The notes under the pieces: model-generated | Databases searched by the model: none | What the model was told of the DNA's origin: nothing | Seen by the model: the letters and a program-made list of their open reading frames with translations, nothing else | DNA from: Ligustrum vulgare | Lineage: Eukaryota > Streptophyta > Magnoliopsida > Lamiales > Oleaceae | Length of the DNA stretch: 64,000 nt | Assembly: GCA_963555705.1 (NCBI GenBank) | Contig: OY743170.1 | Coordinates: forward strand, 12,005,096-12,069,095 | Direction: 5' to 3' | Made by a program: the position numbers and the translations under genes | Shown: in pieces, positions 33,217-44,873 of the stretch | Layout of the letters: each line of letters opens with the position of its first letter | Position numbering within the stretch: position 1 is the first letter of the stretch

Positions 33217-34704
33217 TGTTAGCCCAAGATAAACAAACCAAGAGGGGGTGAATTTGTTTATAAAACTTTTTCGATAAATAATCTTAAACTTAAAAAACCA
33301 ATGGGTACAAGTATGAGCACTTAGTGTTGCAAGTAACTTAACTATCAATGTAGTGTGCTATAAATGTGTAAACTTAATTGATAAAGCAAGTATAGCACTT
33401 AGATATAGTATTGCACAATATAAATTGATAGAATAGAGTAAGTGCAATGTAAGTAAGTAAGTACGAGGGATTAGAGAATGCAAACACGATTTAGGGAGGT
33501 TCAATCAACCAACGTGATCTACGTTCTCCGTTACCTAGCTCTCCGTCACGAGTAAGACCAAAATCCACTATATTGATAACTTACAACAAGGAGTATCGAA
33601 TCCTTATGTGACTTTACAACAAGGAGCACCTATCCTTTACAATCGAGTTTTCACAAGGATCTCGAAACCATAAGCAAAATACATATGAGAATTTTACAAT
33701 TGAATAAACTCTCTTAACAAATGATATGATCAAGTCAAGTATCTTGAGAGTTTTAGGATATCACTTCAATAGATAGCAAATATTTAAAGCTCAAGTGTTT
33801 ATGAAAACTTTGAAAAATGATATGAGATAGTTTTTCTTGAATCAAAGTTTTTCAACCAATGATCTCTCTTTCCAAATAATACTTAGTTAAGTATGAAGAG
33901 AGATTTACACTTCAATAAGTGTTTGGTGATGATGAACTCAATCAATGATCAATAATGAAGTAAGAGTATTGAGTTTTCTACAAAATAGAATTCTTGATTA
34001 AGATATGAAAAGTTTTGATCAATCAAGAAATTCTTTGCAATAAATGAAATAGTTTGTAAAACAAAGTAAGCTCAATGATTTTCTCAATAATTTTCTCTCT
34101 TAAATCTCTTGTAAGTTGGTAGAAATGAATGCAAGAGAAGTGACTATTTATAAATCAAGAAATTGAGCTGCAGGATGTTTCGATCGACCATTTCTTCACT
34201 TTCGGTCGACTGAAAGTTCAAAACTAGCCGTTATACTATTTGAGCCGTTAGACTTTCGGTTGATCATACTTTCGGTCGATCAAGTGTGTTTCGGTCGACC
34301 GAAATAGGAAATTTTGGAATTTTTATTTTTATATCAAAAGGTTTATTTTTCCAAAATTTATTTCATGTTATGATTTGAAAAATCATTTTTATGCAAATAA
34401 TGATTTCTAGAAATAATTTTGAGCTTTATGGACTTGCTAAAAATTGATGAGTCGATACCTTTACAAATGAGTTGAAATTTTTCAATATAAATCTTCTAAA
34501 ACTTTAATATTCGGTCTTCGACGTTCTTGTTCACTTCAAATCTCTTTTATGATTGCTTTGTACTTCAATGGATGACGATTTTGATATCAGAGTATTCAAA
34601 TGACACATATATGATAAAACTCAAGAATTGAAACCATTAGTAATACAGGAGAACTTGTTTGTTATAATCAAAACAATATATACGTGAATCGTCATAGGTC
34701 AACA
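33217..34704 (-). repeat. 5' LTR of the Sirevirus-type element (right copy)
   Basis: 1,488 bp, homologous along its whole length to 23,556-25,069. It differs by substitutions, a short G-run (5 instead of 14) and a shortened palindrome cluster (34,167-34,310). Confidence 0.93.
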
Positions 34705-34709
34705 CTCTT

Positions 34710-35020
34710 TCCATTGATCGAAAAGCTCTGGACTTCCCACAACATTGGCTTCAATCCTAGCTCCAGCATTGGCTGCTTCTTCACTTCATGCCAATCAATA
34801 CTAGATTAACTCAGGAATGACAGAATCAGGAATATAAAAATATCCTTTGGCCTTCCACTATATCCCCTCTAGCAGAACTACTTGGCAGACTCAATTGATC
34901 TTCCTCCATGGGCTTCACATCATCACTACTGAACGAGAAGGTCGTAGAGCAAGCATGAAAAATCAACAGTGTGAACCCTTGCTAAATTTCATCATCTGTT
35001 TACGTTTCGATGTGATGTGA
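34710..35020. other. Flank beyond the Copia element
   Basis: Continuation of the pre-insertion sequence. No gene recognised with confidence. It might contain the decayed 3' end of the kinase pseudogene. Confidence 0.35.
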
Positions 35021-35029
35021 TGCAAATAT

Positions 35030-35912
35030 GGTTAGACATGAAAGCTTCCGTGGGCTACATAACCCAAAGTTCCTGAAAGTTTAATGTCGCTACTCTTCTG
35101 GGTACCATCTGGTACATCAAGACTAAAATCTGAAATCTAAACAAAGGGAGAAAATGAGTGAATTTTCATATAATGGAACTGTTCATGTATAATGGATAGA
35201 AATACATCAAAGTGTGAATTTTCTGTAGTTTTTACCTTGGCATTGAAGTTGGAATATAAAAGAATATTAGATGATTTCTGATCTCTATGAATTATTGGTG
35301 GATGAAAGTGCTCATGCAAATATTCTAATCCTCTGCTCAAACAGTAGCAATATATCAACATCCAACATCAAAATCAATGATCAGTATTAAATATCCACAT
35401 GGGAGTGTCTGTTTATGCTCAAAAGCACCTTGCTACATCAAGAGCGATTTTCAACCAAAGACGACATTAATGATGATCCATGCGAAGGTCCTGAAAACAT
35501 TAATATAACAAAGGGAGAATTTAGAGTGTATTTGATTTCATAATCCAGGCTCAGATCTTATATGATTTAACTTTATTGAAATGCTTTTACCATGCAATTG
35601 AGTTTCCATAGAACCATTCTGCATCAGTTCATAGACAAGCCTTGTTTCTCCATGAATGCAACTACCCAACAAATAAATTATTTTTGAGTGCTGAAATTGC
35701 TCAGCAACTTTACTCCAGTCTGCAAATTCAAGAATAGGCAATCAAATTAGGATCGTGAGATCTGCACAAACAAACTTTCGACATAATTTAGCACTTCAAA
35801 TTCTCTAATGGTGTCTGAAGTTCCCCCATGGAGTCTCTTCACAGTCATATACAAGTTATCTTCTAACTTAGCCTTATACAAACATCCAAATCCTCCTGCA
35901 CCCAAGATTTGG
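35030..35912 (-). pseudogene. Receptor-like protein kinase, exon-intron pseudogene
   Basis: Kinase blocks lie in order on the minus strand, separated by intron-like gaps. About 35,905-35,765: [18 protein letters not shown] with VKRL (P-loop and ATP lysine). About 35,730-35,590: [19 protein letters not shown] and VYELMQNGS. About 35,490-35,425: GPSHGSS, then LWLKIALDVAR after a shift. About 35,340-35,236: [20 protein letters not shown] (catalytic loop, L to Q). About 35,134-35,030: ISDFSLDVPDG...GTLGYVAHG (DFG to DFS, APE to AHG). It resembles plant receptor-like kinases with GLEYLHEH...HRDLKSSNILL. The N-terminal receptor part and C-lobe end are missing. Retained intron gaps mean it was not made from mRNA. 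The changed DFG and APE make it catalytically dead. Confidence 0.85.
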
Positions 35913-35913
35913 C

Positions 35914-36151
35914 ACCACCTCAGAGGCAGAGAACGAGGTGGAGAGTGAAGTCCTTCTGGATATTGCAATCGACGAGGGTAGGACCGTCCTCTACCATCAG
36001 TCTAGCGAATATAAGACGCTGCTGGTCCAGCGGGATGCCTTCCTTATCTTGGATCTTGGACTTCACATTGTCGATAAAGTCGGAGGATTCAACCTCCAAG
36101 GTTATGGTCTTCCAAAACTCCCGTTAGGATTTTCACAAAGATAATATGCAT
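35914..36151 (-). pseudogene. Ubiquitin monomer pseudogene fused to kinase pseudogene
   Basis: The minus strand reads, after a frameshifted start ([10 protein letters not shown]), [49 protein letters not shown] and then CL-stop-GG. This is clearly ubiquitin with many substitutions. The stop (35,920-35,922) replaces the Arg at position 74 just before the terminal Gly-Gly. Directly after GG comes GGTGCCAA, the start expected in ubiquitin-eS31 (S27a) fusion genes (GGAKK), but the sequence runs straight into the kinase P-loop exon. The plus-strand frames over this interval are antisense shadows. It is not functional. Confidence 0.9.
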
Positions 36152-37090
36152 CTTCACTAGGAAGAAAATTGGGTTTGCTCTGTTTTTTTTGTCTAACGGC
36201 TGATTTGAAATGCGATTAATTCGTCAATCATCCTTTTAATATCAATCATGCTATAGGAATCAAAAATTCGACATAAATTTTTACACCCACACACATGGCA
36301 GCAATCTATTTATTTATCTATCACATTAACTCCAAAATCAACATCCCACAAAAATTCGGTAATACAAAGTGGCAAAAAAAGGGGGCTATCTAGCATTATT
36401 CTTTTAATATAGGCAGGAATATCAATTAAATTTATTATTCTTGAAATTGAGAAGATTTTTTTTTAATTAGATGATATCAGAATTGTTTAGTATTAGGTGG
36501 CATTAATCAAATTATATCATTAGCGGAGTCAAATTTCAAAAATAATGTTAATAAGGTGGGTGCAGGGCTAAATTCCACTTTATTTATTCTTGTCATGTCA
36601 TTGTGGTGCCCTCGTCCAAGCATGGCCCATGAAATTAAAAGGGCTATTTGGCTTTTCATTTCAAAATTCTTGTTGTTACTAATTCCAATCAAAAGTCCGA
36701 CTCTGCACAAAAATAATGTCCAGCCCAATTCTCAGGCTTGGCTACTTCCGGGCTCCAAAATTATGTCATAAATGGTTGGTCCAATTAGGAATATGGAGAA
36801 GTTCACACATGTGATTCAAGTCTTTCTGAGACAATAATGCGTGCACACGCCTTATGCAAAGTCCTTCTCAGATTGTGTGCTTTTTGAGTTTAAAACTTGT
36901 TCTTTTAATTTGTGATATTGAATCCACTTTGATCCAACCCCTTCATCTACTCCAAAAAATACAAAATATGATTAATATTCATGACTTAAGCAATTTAAAT
37001 CATTAGAATAAGATGAATATCACAAATTAACCAACAATTATGCATCCTATCACTTATCCGTCATTTTTCTCCTTCTTTCCTTCTCATCGT
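36152..37090. other. AT-rich intergenic DNA
   Basis: No gene or bounded repeat seen. Short frames near 36,507-36,771 lack recognisable domains. Confidence 0.4.
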
Positions 37091-37095
37091 AATAA

Positions 37096-37555
37096 TGTTA
37101 GAAAATTTATTACAGATAATTATTTATCTATGATCCAAAATAAATCATCATGTTGAATTATCAAGAATTAAATAATTGAAGCGGAAGCGTACCTTAATCA
37201 AATGTGATTCACGATAAACGATTCGGTTGGTTGGATCTTCCAAATCAATACGTAGTCCTTATTTTCTCTCTAATGATGGGATGTCAAAGGAATGAACAAT
37301 ACGTACGATTCAGGGACCATAACCGACTTTATATATACTGAATTTCCAGTTAACCTAATCCAGCCCATCATGAATTAGGTAATGGCCTGGTATCTACACA
37401 TAAAAGCCCATACATTAATTAGATGCATTAAAGCCCGATATATATATAAAATCCTTATTAGATCACTTTAAATGGGCTTAACCAAATTTGATAGCCTTTT
37501 ATTCAATACACAATAATTCACATATAAGCCCACACGATTGATTAAAATCCTTATA
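37096..37555 (-). repeat. 3' LTR of second Copia (left copy)
   Basis: 460 bp, TGTTAGAAAATTTAT to AAAATCCTTATA. The terminal CA is mutated to TA in this copy, while the right LTR retains TTACA. Confidence 0.9.
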
Positions 37556-37574
37556 ATCTCCCACTTGGGCTATA
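37556..37574 (-). promoter_or_regulatory. Polypurine tract of second Copia
   Basis: The minus strand reads TATAGCCCAAGTGGGAGAT immediately before the 3' LTR. AAGTGGGAGAT is the usual Copia form. Confidence 0.88.
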
Positions 37575-38424
37575 TGTGTAACCTTACAATTGTGTATCAA
37601 TCATAACCTTATGAGTACTCAGAATTTTGCTATCATTACTGAATGCATCCCCAAACAATCCGGTCCATCAATTATATCAACATAGGATCAAAGCGGCTTT
37701 CGCTACATTAATCGTAACTAAACCTATCAATGGTCACGTATATCGACATAACTGAATGACATGGATCAAGTATGGATGTGTAGCATGAAAATTACATGTA
37801 ATGTGATCTTCAACATGCCTATTTCTAACTGGTCCAACTTTAGTGAGATCATCCTCAAACGAGTTCAGAGATAATAAACCTGAAACCTTACAGCTGTAAA
37901 TAACTTTAACTTTAAACTGTATCCAAAAGGACAGTAAATGTGTCTAATGCACCCAAAATACAAACTCCCACTGAAATCGAATATCCTTAAGAAATACAAC
38001 ACCCATATGAGTAATGTACTCATGAAAGACCTTGGGTTGTAATACTTTAGTAAGCGGATCCGCAATTATGGAGTTTGTCCCAATGTGCTCTTATTGACAC
38101 ATGTCCACTCTGAACTGTATCCTTCACAACCAGGAACTTATGTCAATGTATTTTGACTTAGTTGAGCTCCTGTTGTTACTGGAATATAAATCTGCTGAGT
38201 TATTATCACAATATAACTTTAGTGGTCTTTCTTTACCGTACAGAATATGCTGCCCAGTGAAAAAATTTCACAGCTATATTCCATAATTAGATGCCCCCAA
38301 AATTGTTACAACTGTCCTGCCAAGTGAAAGAAGCTAAAGTATTTGTTAAACACTCCTTCCTGAAATAGCTCCTCCAACTAGCAGATAAATGTAGCCTGAT
38401 GTGGATCTTCTACTGTTTTGGCAT

Positions 38425-39741
38425 CTAGCAAAAATCAGAATCATAATACCATATGATCTCCAACTGATCCGATTTTCTGTATGTGAGCATGTAATCTTTT
38501 ATTCTCTTTAAATACCTTATAACCCATGTTTGGCTGCTTTCCAAATGATCCATCTTAGGGTTACTTAAATATCTCCTTAGTATCCCAATAATGTATGCAA
38601 TATCCGAACGCATACAAATTTGAGCATACATCAGACTTTCTATAGCTTAACTATATGGGATCCTCTGCATTTCTTTAACTTCAAGATAACTTTTCAGGCA
38701 TTAGTTGAGACTAAATTGTCTCCCTTAGCGATATGGCTGTCCCCTGATTTACTATCTTGCATGCCAAACCTCTTAAGTACTTTATCGATATAGCCATTTT
38801 GTGACAATTCAAGAATACCCCGAGAACAATCCCGGTGTATCTGAATTCCTAATACAAAAGAGACGTCACCAAGATTTTTAATCTCAAAATTCCTTGACAA
38901 AAAATCTCATAATTTTATGTGACATGCCTATATCATTAGTGGCAAGCAATATGTTATCAACACACAAAATCAGGAAAATACACTTACTCCCACTGAACTT
39001 GTAATACACACAACCATCAACAACATTAATCTCAAGACCAAATGAGATAATTACTTGATGAAATTTGTATTACCCTTAACGGGAAGCTGGCTTGAGCACA
39101 TAAATGGTTTTCTTTAAATTTGTAAACCACATCGTCCCATCAATGTCACCATTGAGAAACGCCACCTTAGTATCCATTTGATGTAACTCGAGGTCAAAAT
39201 GTGCAACAACCTAACTTTCCTGAAAGAGTCTTTCATTGAAACCGAAGAGAAAGTCTTTTTATAATCAATGCCACCATTCTGTGTAAAGTATTTAGATACA
39301 AGACAAACTTTATATCTTTCCACATTACCTATCGAATCCCTCTTGGTCTAAAAATCCATTTAAGACCAATGGGCTTCGTACCTTCTGGTAATAGGACAAG
39401 ATCCCAAACTTTATTGTCTTGCATATGCATATGCTTATACTCCTTATTTATGGCATCAATCCACTTTTGAGAGTTAGAACCCTGCATGGCCTGATGGAAT
39501 TGATTGGACCATCTTCCACCATTCCATTATTTCCTTATGTTCTTGGAAAAATACTATTTAAATTATCCGGAATAACATTTTTTCCCTTTCTCTCGTGGAT
39601 CTCCTTAATGGCTTTAGTTATTGAGGTTGTTGAGTTTGTACTTTTGAAATTTACCTTATTTTGGATGGAAGGTTCTTCAATATTGTCTAATTGAGGTTCC
39701 GGATATGCTTCTTGATCAATGACATCCATAGAAACTTGCAC
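38425..39741 (-). pseudogene. Copia reverse transcriptase / RNase H fragments
   Basis: Conserved pieces in several frames. About 39,741-39,535 is a linker (SITKAIKEIHERKGK). About 39,323-39,200 reads ERYKVCLVSKYFTQNGGIDY and KKTFSSVS. About 38,900-38,694 reads FEIKNLGDVSFVLGIQIHRD and LKRFGMQD. About 38,631-38,425 reads MYAQICMRSDIAYIIGILRR, YLSNP and the Asp-Ser-Asp-Phe of RNase H. Frameshifts and stops separate them. The lineage differs from the Sirevirus-type element. Confidence 0.85.
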
Positions 39742-39949
39742 ATTGTCAAAAGCAACAGTAGGAATTAAAACCGATTCTTCATCAACTTCTTCCTTAAAGA
39801 CAATATCTCTAACCTTATTTCTCCCCCAAACTCAACATCCTAAAAAATGTTGCAGTTCCCGTTTCAAAAATTGACTTAAGTGTGGGATTATAAAATTAAT
39901 AGCCCCTTAACAACTTTATTTTCTTTATTTGTTTTCTTGCCCTTATCTT

Positions 39950-40560
39950 TAGAGGTGTTTGCCAAGTGATTTCAGTTCTGTCTTGCTTCAACTTTTCTTC
40001 CTCTTGCACACAAAATAGAATGAACTCATTTAGAGTTCATTTCTCCCTTTGATTACAAATGACCTTAAATTGACTGAATTGTACAAGAAGCTTGCACACT
40101 ATGAAATGAGCTCATTTAGAGTCTATTTATACTTTGACAGTTATAACTAACCTTAAATTAACTATATTGTGTAGGAAGCGATATCAATACCAAATGCACG
40201 AGCAAGTCATTAGACAAGTCGAGTTTTAGTTCCTTAAGTTTTGAAGCAGTGTGAGACATCTACATGATGTACTCCCTCATTTACCTATTGCCTTTATACT
40301 TTATTGAAATCAAGCTTTGCATAAGCGTGCTTGTTTCAGCCTTACCGTTTTTCGCAAAACGTTTCTTAATTTCGGCAAGGAATTCATTGGCATCATTTAC
40401 CTCCTCAGATACTATGCCACTAAAGGCTTCCAGAATTCCCACTTAATGATCACGAGAATTACGTAATTTAAGCAATCCCACTTCTCAAAGTTCCTCATTT
40501 GATTAGATGAACTTTCATCCGTAAGAGGAGCAGATTGCTCAATCCTTAGTACACGGTCTA
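39950..40560 (-). pseudogene. Copia gag fragment
   Basis: After frame correction the minus strand contains NFEKWDCLN, FSGIVSEEVNDANEFLAEIK and KRFAKN, typical of Copia gag. It is followed almost directly by the sequence that normally follows integrase, so protease and most of integrase were deleted together. The short plus-strand frame 40,264-40,446 is a shadow. Confidence 0.65.
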
Positions 40561-40827
40561 GATCCATGCAGCCAACGAAAAGTTAGTGTTCTTGTTTTGA
40601 TCCTTGAAGTTTGTTCCATAAATATAGGGATTAAATTTGAGCTTGTAGATGTACTACTAGCGAAATCTAAAACCGAATAGAGAACACTTAAACAAAATAG
40701 CTCACATAAATACCTTATTATGCAAATTATACTTCCAAATAATGGTAGGGCCCATCACAAGATACCTAGCACAACATCAATATTTAGTCTTTGGACAGAA
40801 ATATTGACTTGTAAGTGGTACTCTTGG

Positions 40828-41218
40828 TGTAGTAATCAAACACTGACAGTAAGACATGTCAACCAACAAACCTTTCTTTGGACCGATTTATTGATCACAC
40901 GTAAAACAAAATAACCCAACACGTATTTATCACCACAAGTTCATGTGAAATTCGGGCCAAATATTGACCTTCCTTTGGGCCGATCAATATCCGCATGAAA
41001 TAACACACAAACACCTAATTTTCCCTTAGTGTAGTGATCAAACACTGGCAATAAGACATGTTAACCAATAAACCTTTCTTTGGACCGATTTATTGGTCAC
41101 ACGTTAAACCAAATAATTGCCACGTGTTTATCACCACAGGTGCACGTGAAATTCGAGCCAAATATTGACCTTCATTTGGGCCGATCAATATTCGCAATGA
41201 ATAACACACACAAATACC
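40828..41218. repeat. 201-bp tandem duplication in the leader
   Basis: Units start GTGTAGTAATCAAACACTG at 40,828 and GTGTAGTGATCAAACACTG at 41,029. Both contain AACCTTTCTTTGGACCGATT, ATCACCACA and GGGCCGATCAATAT. Non-coding, and within the long leader of the second Copia. Confidence 0.88.
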
Positions 41219-41439
41219 TTCTAATATTCAAAGTTAATTAATATCCACAAGAGAGGTTGCTTTGGCAACATGTTGCTTCAACTAACTTTCTTTCGAATAT
41301 TATATCTCTCAAAAGATTCCGATGTACCAAAATTTGAAACTGAAATTCATTGATTTGCATCTATATTTGACTTTAGGATTTGAATTATAGAATTCAAAAC
41401 TTTAGAATAAAGCAATCCTTAAGTTGAGAGAGTCAATTG

Positions 41440-42070
41440 CAATATTCTTAAACCTTAGGTGGCCAATTATGTAAAATTTTAAGCTTGAAGGACTTAAATT
41501 ATAATTTTTCCAAAACTTTATTGGCCAATTTAGAGAAATTTTAAACTTTAGGTCCCAATTTGAAATAATATCAAAATTTAGAGGGCCAAAATAGTGAATT
41601 TGGAAACTTTAAGGACTTAATTGAAAAATTTTCAAACTTTTGGGACCAAAATTTGAAAATTTTCAAACATTAGGGGCTGAATTAGAAAATTCTCAAACTT
41701 TAAGGGACCAAATTAGAGAATTTTCAAGCTTTAGATGCTGATTTTGAAAATTTTCGTACTTTAGGGATCAATTTAGAAAATTTCCAAACTTTAGGGACTT
41801 AATTTTAAAAAAAAAATCAAACTTTAAGGACCAATCTTGAAAATTTCCAAACTTTAGTGACTGAATTAGAAAATTTCAAACTTTAGGGACCAAATTAAAG
41901 AATTTCAGAACTTCAGATGCTGTATTAGAAAACTTTCAAACCTCAGGGGACTGAATTAGAAAATTCGAAACTTTGAAAGGCCCAACTTAAAAATTTCATA
42001 AATCTATGGGCTGATGTTATAAAATTCCATAACTTTAAGGGCCAACTTAAATAATCTTATAACATCAGGA
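41440..42070. repeat. Degenerate ~38-bp tandem repeat
   Basis: About sixteen imperfect units of the form AAACTTTAGGGACC.AATT.GAAAATTTTC. The alternation of 'gggacc aatt' and 'gggactgaatt' continues to 42,070. Non-coding leader of the second Copia. Confidence 0.85.
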
Positions 42071-42158
42071 TTAAAGATTTAATCTATAACAAAGTAGAGG
42101 ACCGGAGGAGCAATTAAACATAATTATACAAAATTGCAAAATAGGCCCTTCCATACTT

Positions 42159-42365
42159 CTAATTTCCAAGACAAGCCCCTGCCTTAAAATCGATTACAGC
42201 AGCTAGGGTTTGAACCCTATCCGCCGCCCCTAAACGCGGCGCCAGCCACCACCGCCTGCAGCGCCATCGCCGGCCTGCGACACTGCTAAATCCGTCGCTC
42301 GCAACGCTTGTCGTTGGCCGTGGCAGCGGCTCCTTAATCAACCAAAAACAAACCCCAATATACAT
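42159..42365 (-). other. GC-rich leader segment
   Basis: A GC-rich island (CCGCCGCCCC, GCGGCGCCAGCC) in the element's leader, close to the primer site. The 68-codon minus frame has no recognisable domain. GC-rich leaders of this kind are common near retroelement transcription starts; its role here is unknown. Confidence 0.4.
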
Positions 42366-42787
42366 CTACAGATTCAACCACAAATACCATACCAACCATA
42401 CATAAATCCCAAATCAAAACCAACAGATCCCTTCCAAATTTCGAATCAATTTTCGAAGCCAAAATTTCACATATACATACACTTTACATAATTTCATGTT
42501 TGAATCCATATTCATCCACACGTAAATGATCGATTTGGTCAGAACCCAAATTCACATAAAGGCAGTAAGAGTAATACATACAGGCATGGTGATTCTTTCA
42601 ATTTCAAAAAAAAACTTACGCATATACATACACACAGAAACTCCAAATCTGAATTTATAAATCCATATTTTTCAAAACTTTCAATCCTTCGGTGTATGTA
42701 TATAACTCTTAATTTGATATACATAGGCAGAGAATTAGGTTTTACATATATGCTTTCGAAATTGATCTGATAATTCAACACGATGTT

Positions 42788-42800
42788 GACTCTGATACCA
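42788..42800 (-). promoter_or_regulatory. tRNA-iMet primer-binding site of second Copia
   Basis: The minus strand reads TGGTATCAGAGTC, two bases from the LTR end. TGGTATCAGAG is the exact initiator-Met complement. Confidence 0.92.
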
Positions 42801-42802
42801 CT

Positions 42803-43565
42803 TGTTAGAAAATTTATCACAGATAATTATTTATTTATGATCCAAAATAAATCATCATGTTGAATTATCAAGAATTAAATAACTAAAGCGAAAGCGTACC
42901 TTAATCAACGTGATTCACGATAAACGATTCGGTTGGTTGGATCTTCCAAATCAATACGTAGTCCTTATTTTCTCTCTGATGATGGGATGTCAAAGGAATG
43001 AACAATATGTACGATTCAGGGACCATAACCGACTTTTTATATACTGAATTGCCAGTTAACCTAATCCGGCTCATCATGAATTAGGTAATGGCCTGGTATC
43101 TACACATAAAAGCCCATACATTAATTAGATGCATTAAAGCCCGATATATATATAAAAGGGCTATTCACATAATTACACTACTTTTTAGGATCAAATTGAA
43201 ATTTACTTGAATTTTATAAAAATTGAAAATTACTTATAATAAAATCATAAAAACTGAAAAATACTTCATAATCACGTGAAGTATCATAATCTGATACTTT
43301 TGATACTTCTCAAATATGTTAGTATCACAGTATGATACCTATGATACTTTTCAATTTTTTTTTAGTAACAATGAAGTATTTTTCAAATTTTTTTATTTGG
43401 GTAGTAAAAATCAGTTTTATTATCTAAAGTAAGTAATCTATACAATTATCCTTATATAAAATCCTTATTAGATCACTTTAAATGGGCTTAACCAAATTTG
43501 ATAGCCTTTTATTCAATACACAATAATTCACATATAAGCCCACACGATTCATTAAAATCCTTACA
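42803..43565 (-). repeat. 5' LTR of second Copia (right copy, MITE-containing)
   Basis: Matches the left LTR on both sides of a 304-bp insertion (296-bp MITE plus 8-bp TSD). It ends AAAATCCTTACA followed by the TSD AATAA. Confidence 0.92.
43157..43452. mobile_element. 296-bp MITE in the Copia LTR
   Basis: Flanked by a perfect 8-bp TSD TATATAAA (43,149-43,156 and 43,453-43,460). The left LTR shows the empty site. Termini AGGGCTATTCACATAATTAC and (reversed) AGGATAATTGTATAGATTAC form imperfect inverted repeats. The 8-bp TSD suggests the hAT superfamily. Inside are many GTATCA/TGATAC words (GAAGTATCATAATCTGATAC), themselves inverted. Confidence 0.85.
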
Positions 43566-43570
43566 AATAA

Positions 43571-44873
43571 TAGAACTATGTATGTCTTATTTTCTTTGTA
43601 CCGCATTTGTTTTCTCTATCCCTTCCAGTAGAACTTGCGCGATTGAAGAGTCGAATCCTCTAGGTCTTCACTTTTCCTTCTCATCGCAACTTCGATTTGT
43701 GGTGTCTTTTTTTTCTTCTCCCTTTCCTTTCGAATCTGCGAGATATAATGTGCTTCTGTTGATTCATGGTACAAGAGAGTTGTAGGAATCAAATTGTTCT
43801 AGCATGCTCTCGATGTTGTAGGATGTTATTCATATAAAACTCCTATTTTCGAGTTGTTTTTCAGTTTCGTTTCTGCGGTGTGCATGGTTAGACTTCCTGA
43901 CCTTTTTTCCCCTTTAAGGTATCTGTTGTATGTTCCCTGATTTTCTACTACATGAGTTTGCGGAGTAAGGCTGTGTTTCTCTATATTTTTTTTTCCACTG
44001 TGATAGTTTTTAGAAGAAATAGATATGTGTTCATGTTTTACTAATTGTACGAGACTTTGTGCAGAATTATGTTGGTTTATAGGTCTTGTTTTATAGATTT
44101 TTTTTCTATGTATCTTATTCCTGTAATTTGGTGATGTTGAAATAGCATTTTCCATTCAACTTATGTATATCTGCATTAAATGTTTTCCTTGACTATATAT
44201 ATTGTATGCAAAAACTCAGAATGATATTTCTTCCTTAGCTATTATTTTTTTATTTGTTGACATGTGTTGCAAAAAGATCTTTAATTTCCCTTATATTTTG
44301 TTCAGTCCAATTGAGATGCATGAATTTTAGTGGTACTTTGTCGTAGACTCTTGTTTAATCTATGGATGAAGGTTATATTTATTCTAGAATTTTTATGACC
44401 CACATGTAAAAGATGTCTTTGGTTTTGCTCTGTATTATTTTTTTTGTTTAATGTGTGGATATAATTTTTGTTTCCGTTATAAATATGTGGAACTTTTGTG
44501 TTTTTCTTTATTTTTTTTTTTTAAGTTAGACTATATGGTTTAGTTAATTTTTTCATTTAAGTTTAATGTTTAAAGAACCTTTGTACATTTGCAATGCCAT
44601 TGCAATTTTTTTCTTTGCTTTAATATAATGCATTTCATCTATTTTCTTGCAAGGTCAAAATCACCCGTAAATAGACTAGAAACTGCTGTAGACTTGCACG
44701 ATCAAGGTTTCCTATAGGGAGCCTAGAAACTCCTTTACAATTCTGCATACGGTTAGTGTTAGATTTTTTTGCAGTTTTATAATTTTTTCCTTTGTCCTTT
44801 TTAGATAGAGAGATGTTTTTTTACCTATAGATTTTATTGAGTATGTTTTGTATAAAATTATTTATTTGTATAA
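43571..44873. other. AT-rich intergenic DNA
   Basis: No gene recognised. The two frames around 43,498-44,155 have no known motif. Confidence 0.4.

Larger units (their letters stand above)
23556..34704 (-). mobile_element. Copia retrotransposon, Sirevirus type, with nested solo LTR
   Basis: An 11,149-bp element with a perfect TSD CTCTT (23,551-23,555 and 34,705-34,709). LTRs of 1,514 bp (left) and 1,488 bp (right) have ends TGTTGAC...GGGCTAACA on the minus strand. Order along the minus strand: 5' LTR, tRNA-iMet primer site, gag, protease, integrase, reverse transcriptase, RNase H, an extra ORF, several polypurine-like tracts, 3' LTR. Integrase before reverse transcriptase defines Copia. The extra ORF, large size, palindrome-rich LTRs and repeated purine tracts point to the Sirevirus (SIRE/Maximus) lineage. 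gag, pol and the extra ORF all carry stops or frameshifts, so this copy is not autonomous. Confidence 0.93.
37096..43565 (-). mobile_element. Second Copia element, internally deleted
   Basis: 6,470 bp with perfect TSD AATAA (37,091-37,095 and 43,566-43,570). The left LTR is 460 bp; the right is 763 bp because of a nested MITE. The polypurine tract (AGCCCAAGTGGGAGAT on the minus strand) and iMet primer site are present. Minus-strand order is gag fragment, post-integrase linker, reverse transcriptase fragments, RNase H fragment. Protease and integrase core are missing. A leader of more than 2 kb with tandem repeats separates the primer site from gag. Many stops: non-autonomous and old. Confidence 0.9.

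Noticed and set aside
35909..36144. Plus-strand frames that look protein-like (…[14 protein letters not shown]…)
   Set aside because: They are the antisense of the ubiquitin pseudogene, which explains their composition.
44600..44780. Possible RNA gene in a moderately structured stretch
   Set aside because: No tRNA or snRNA consensus boxes could be found.
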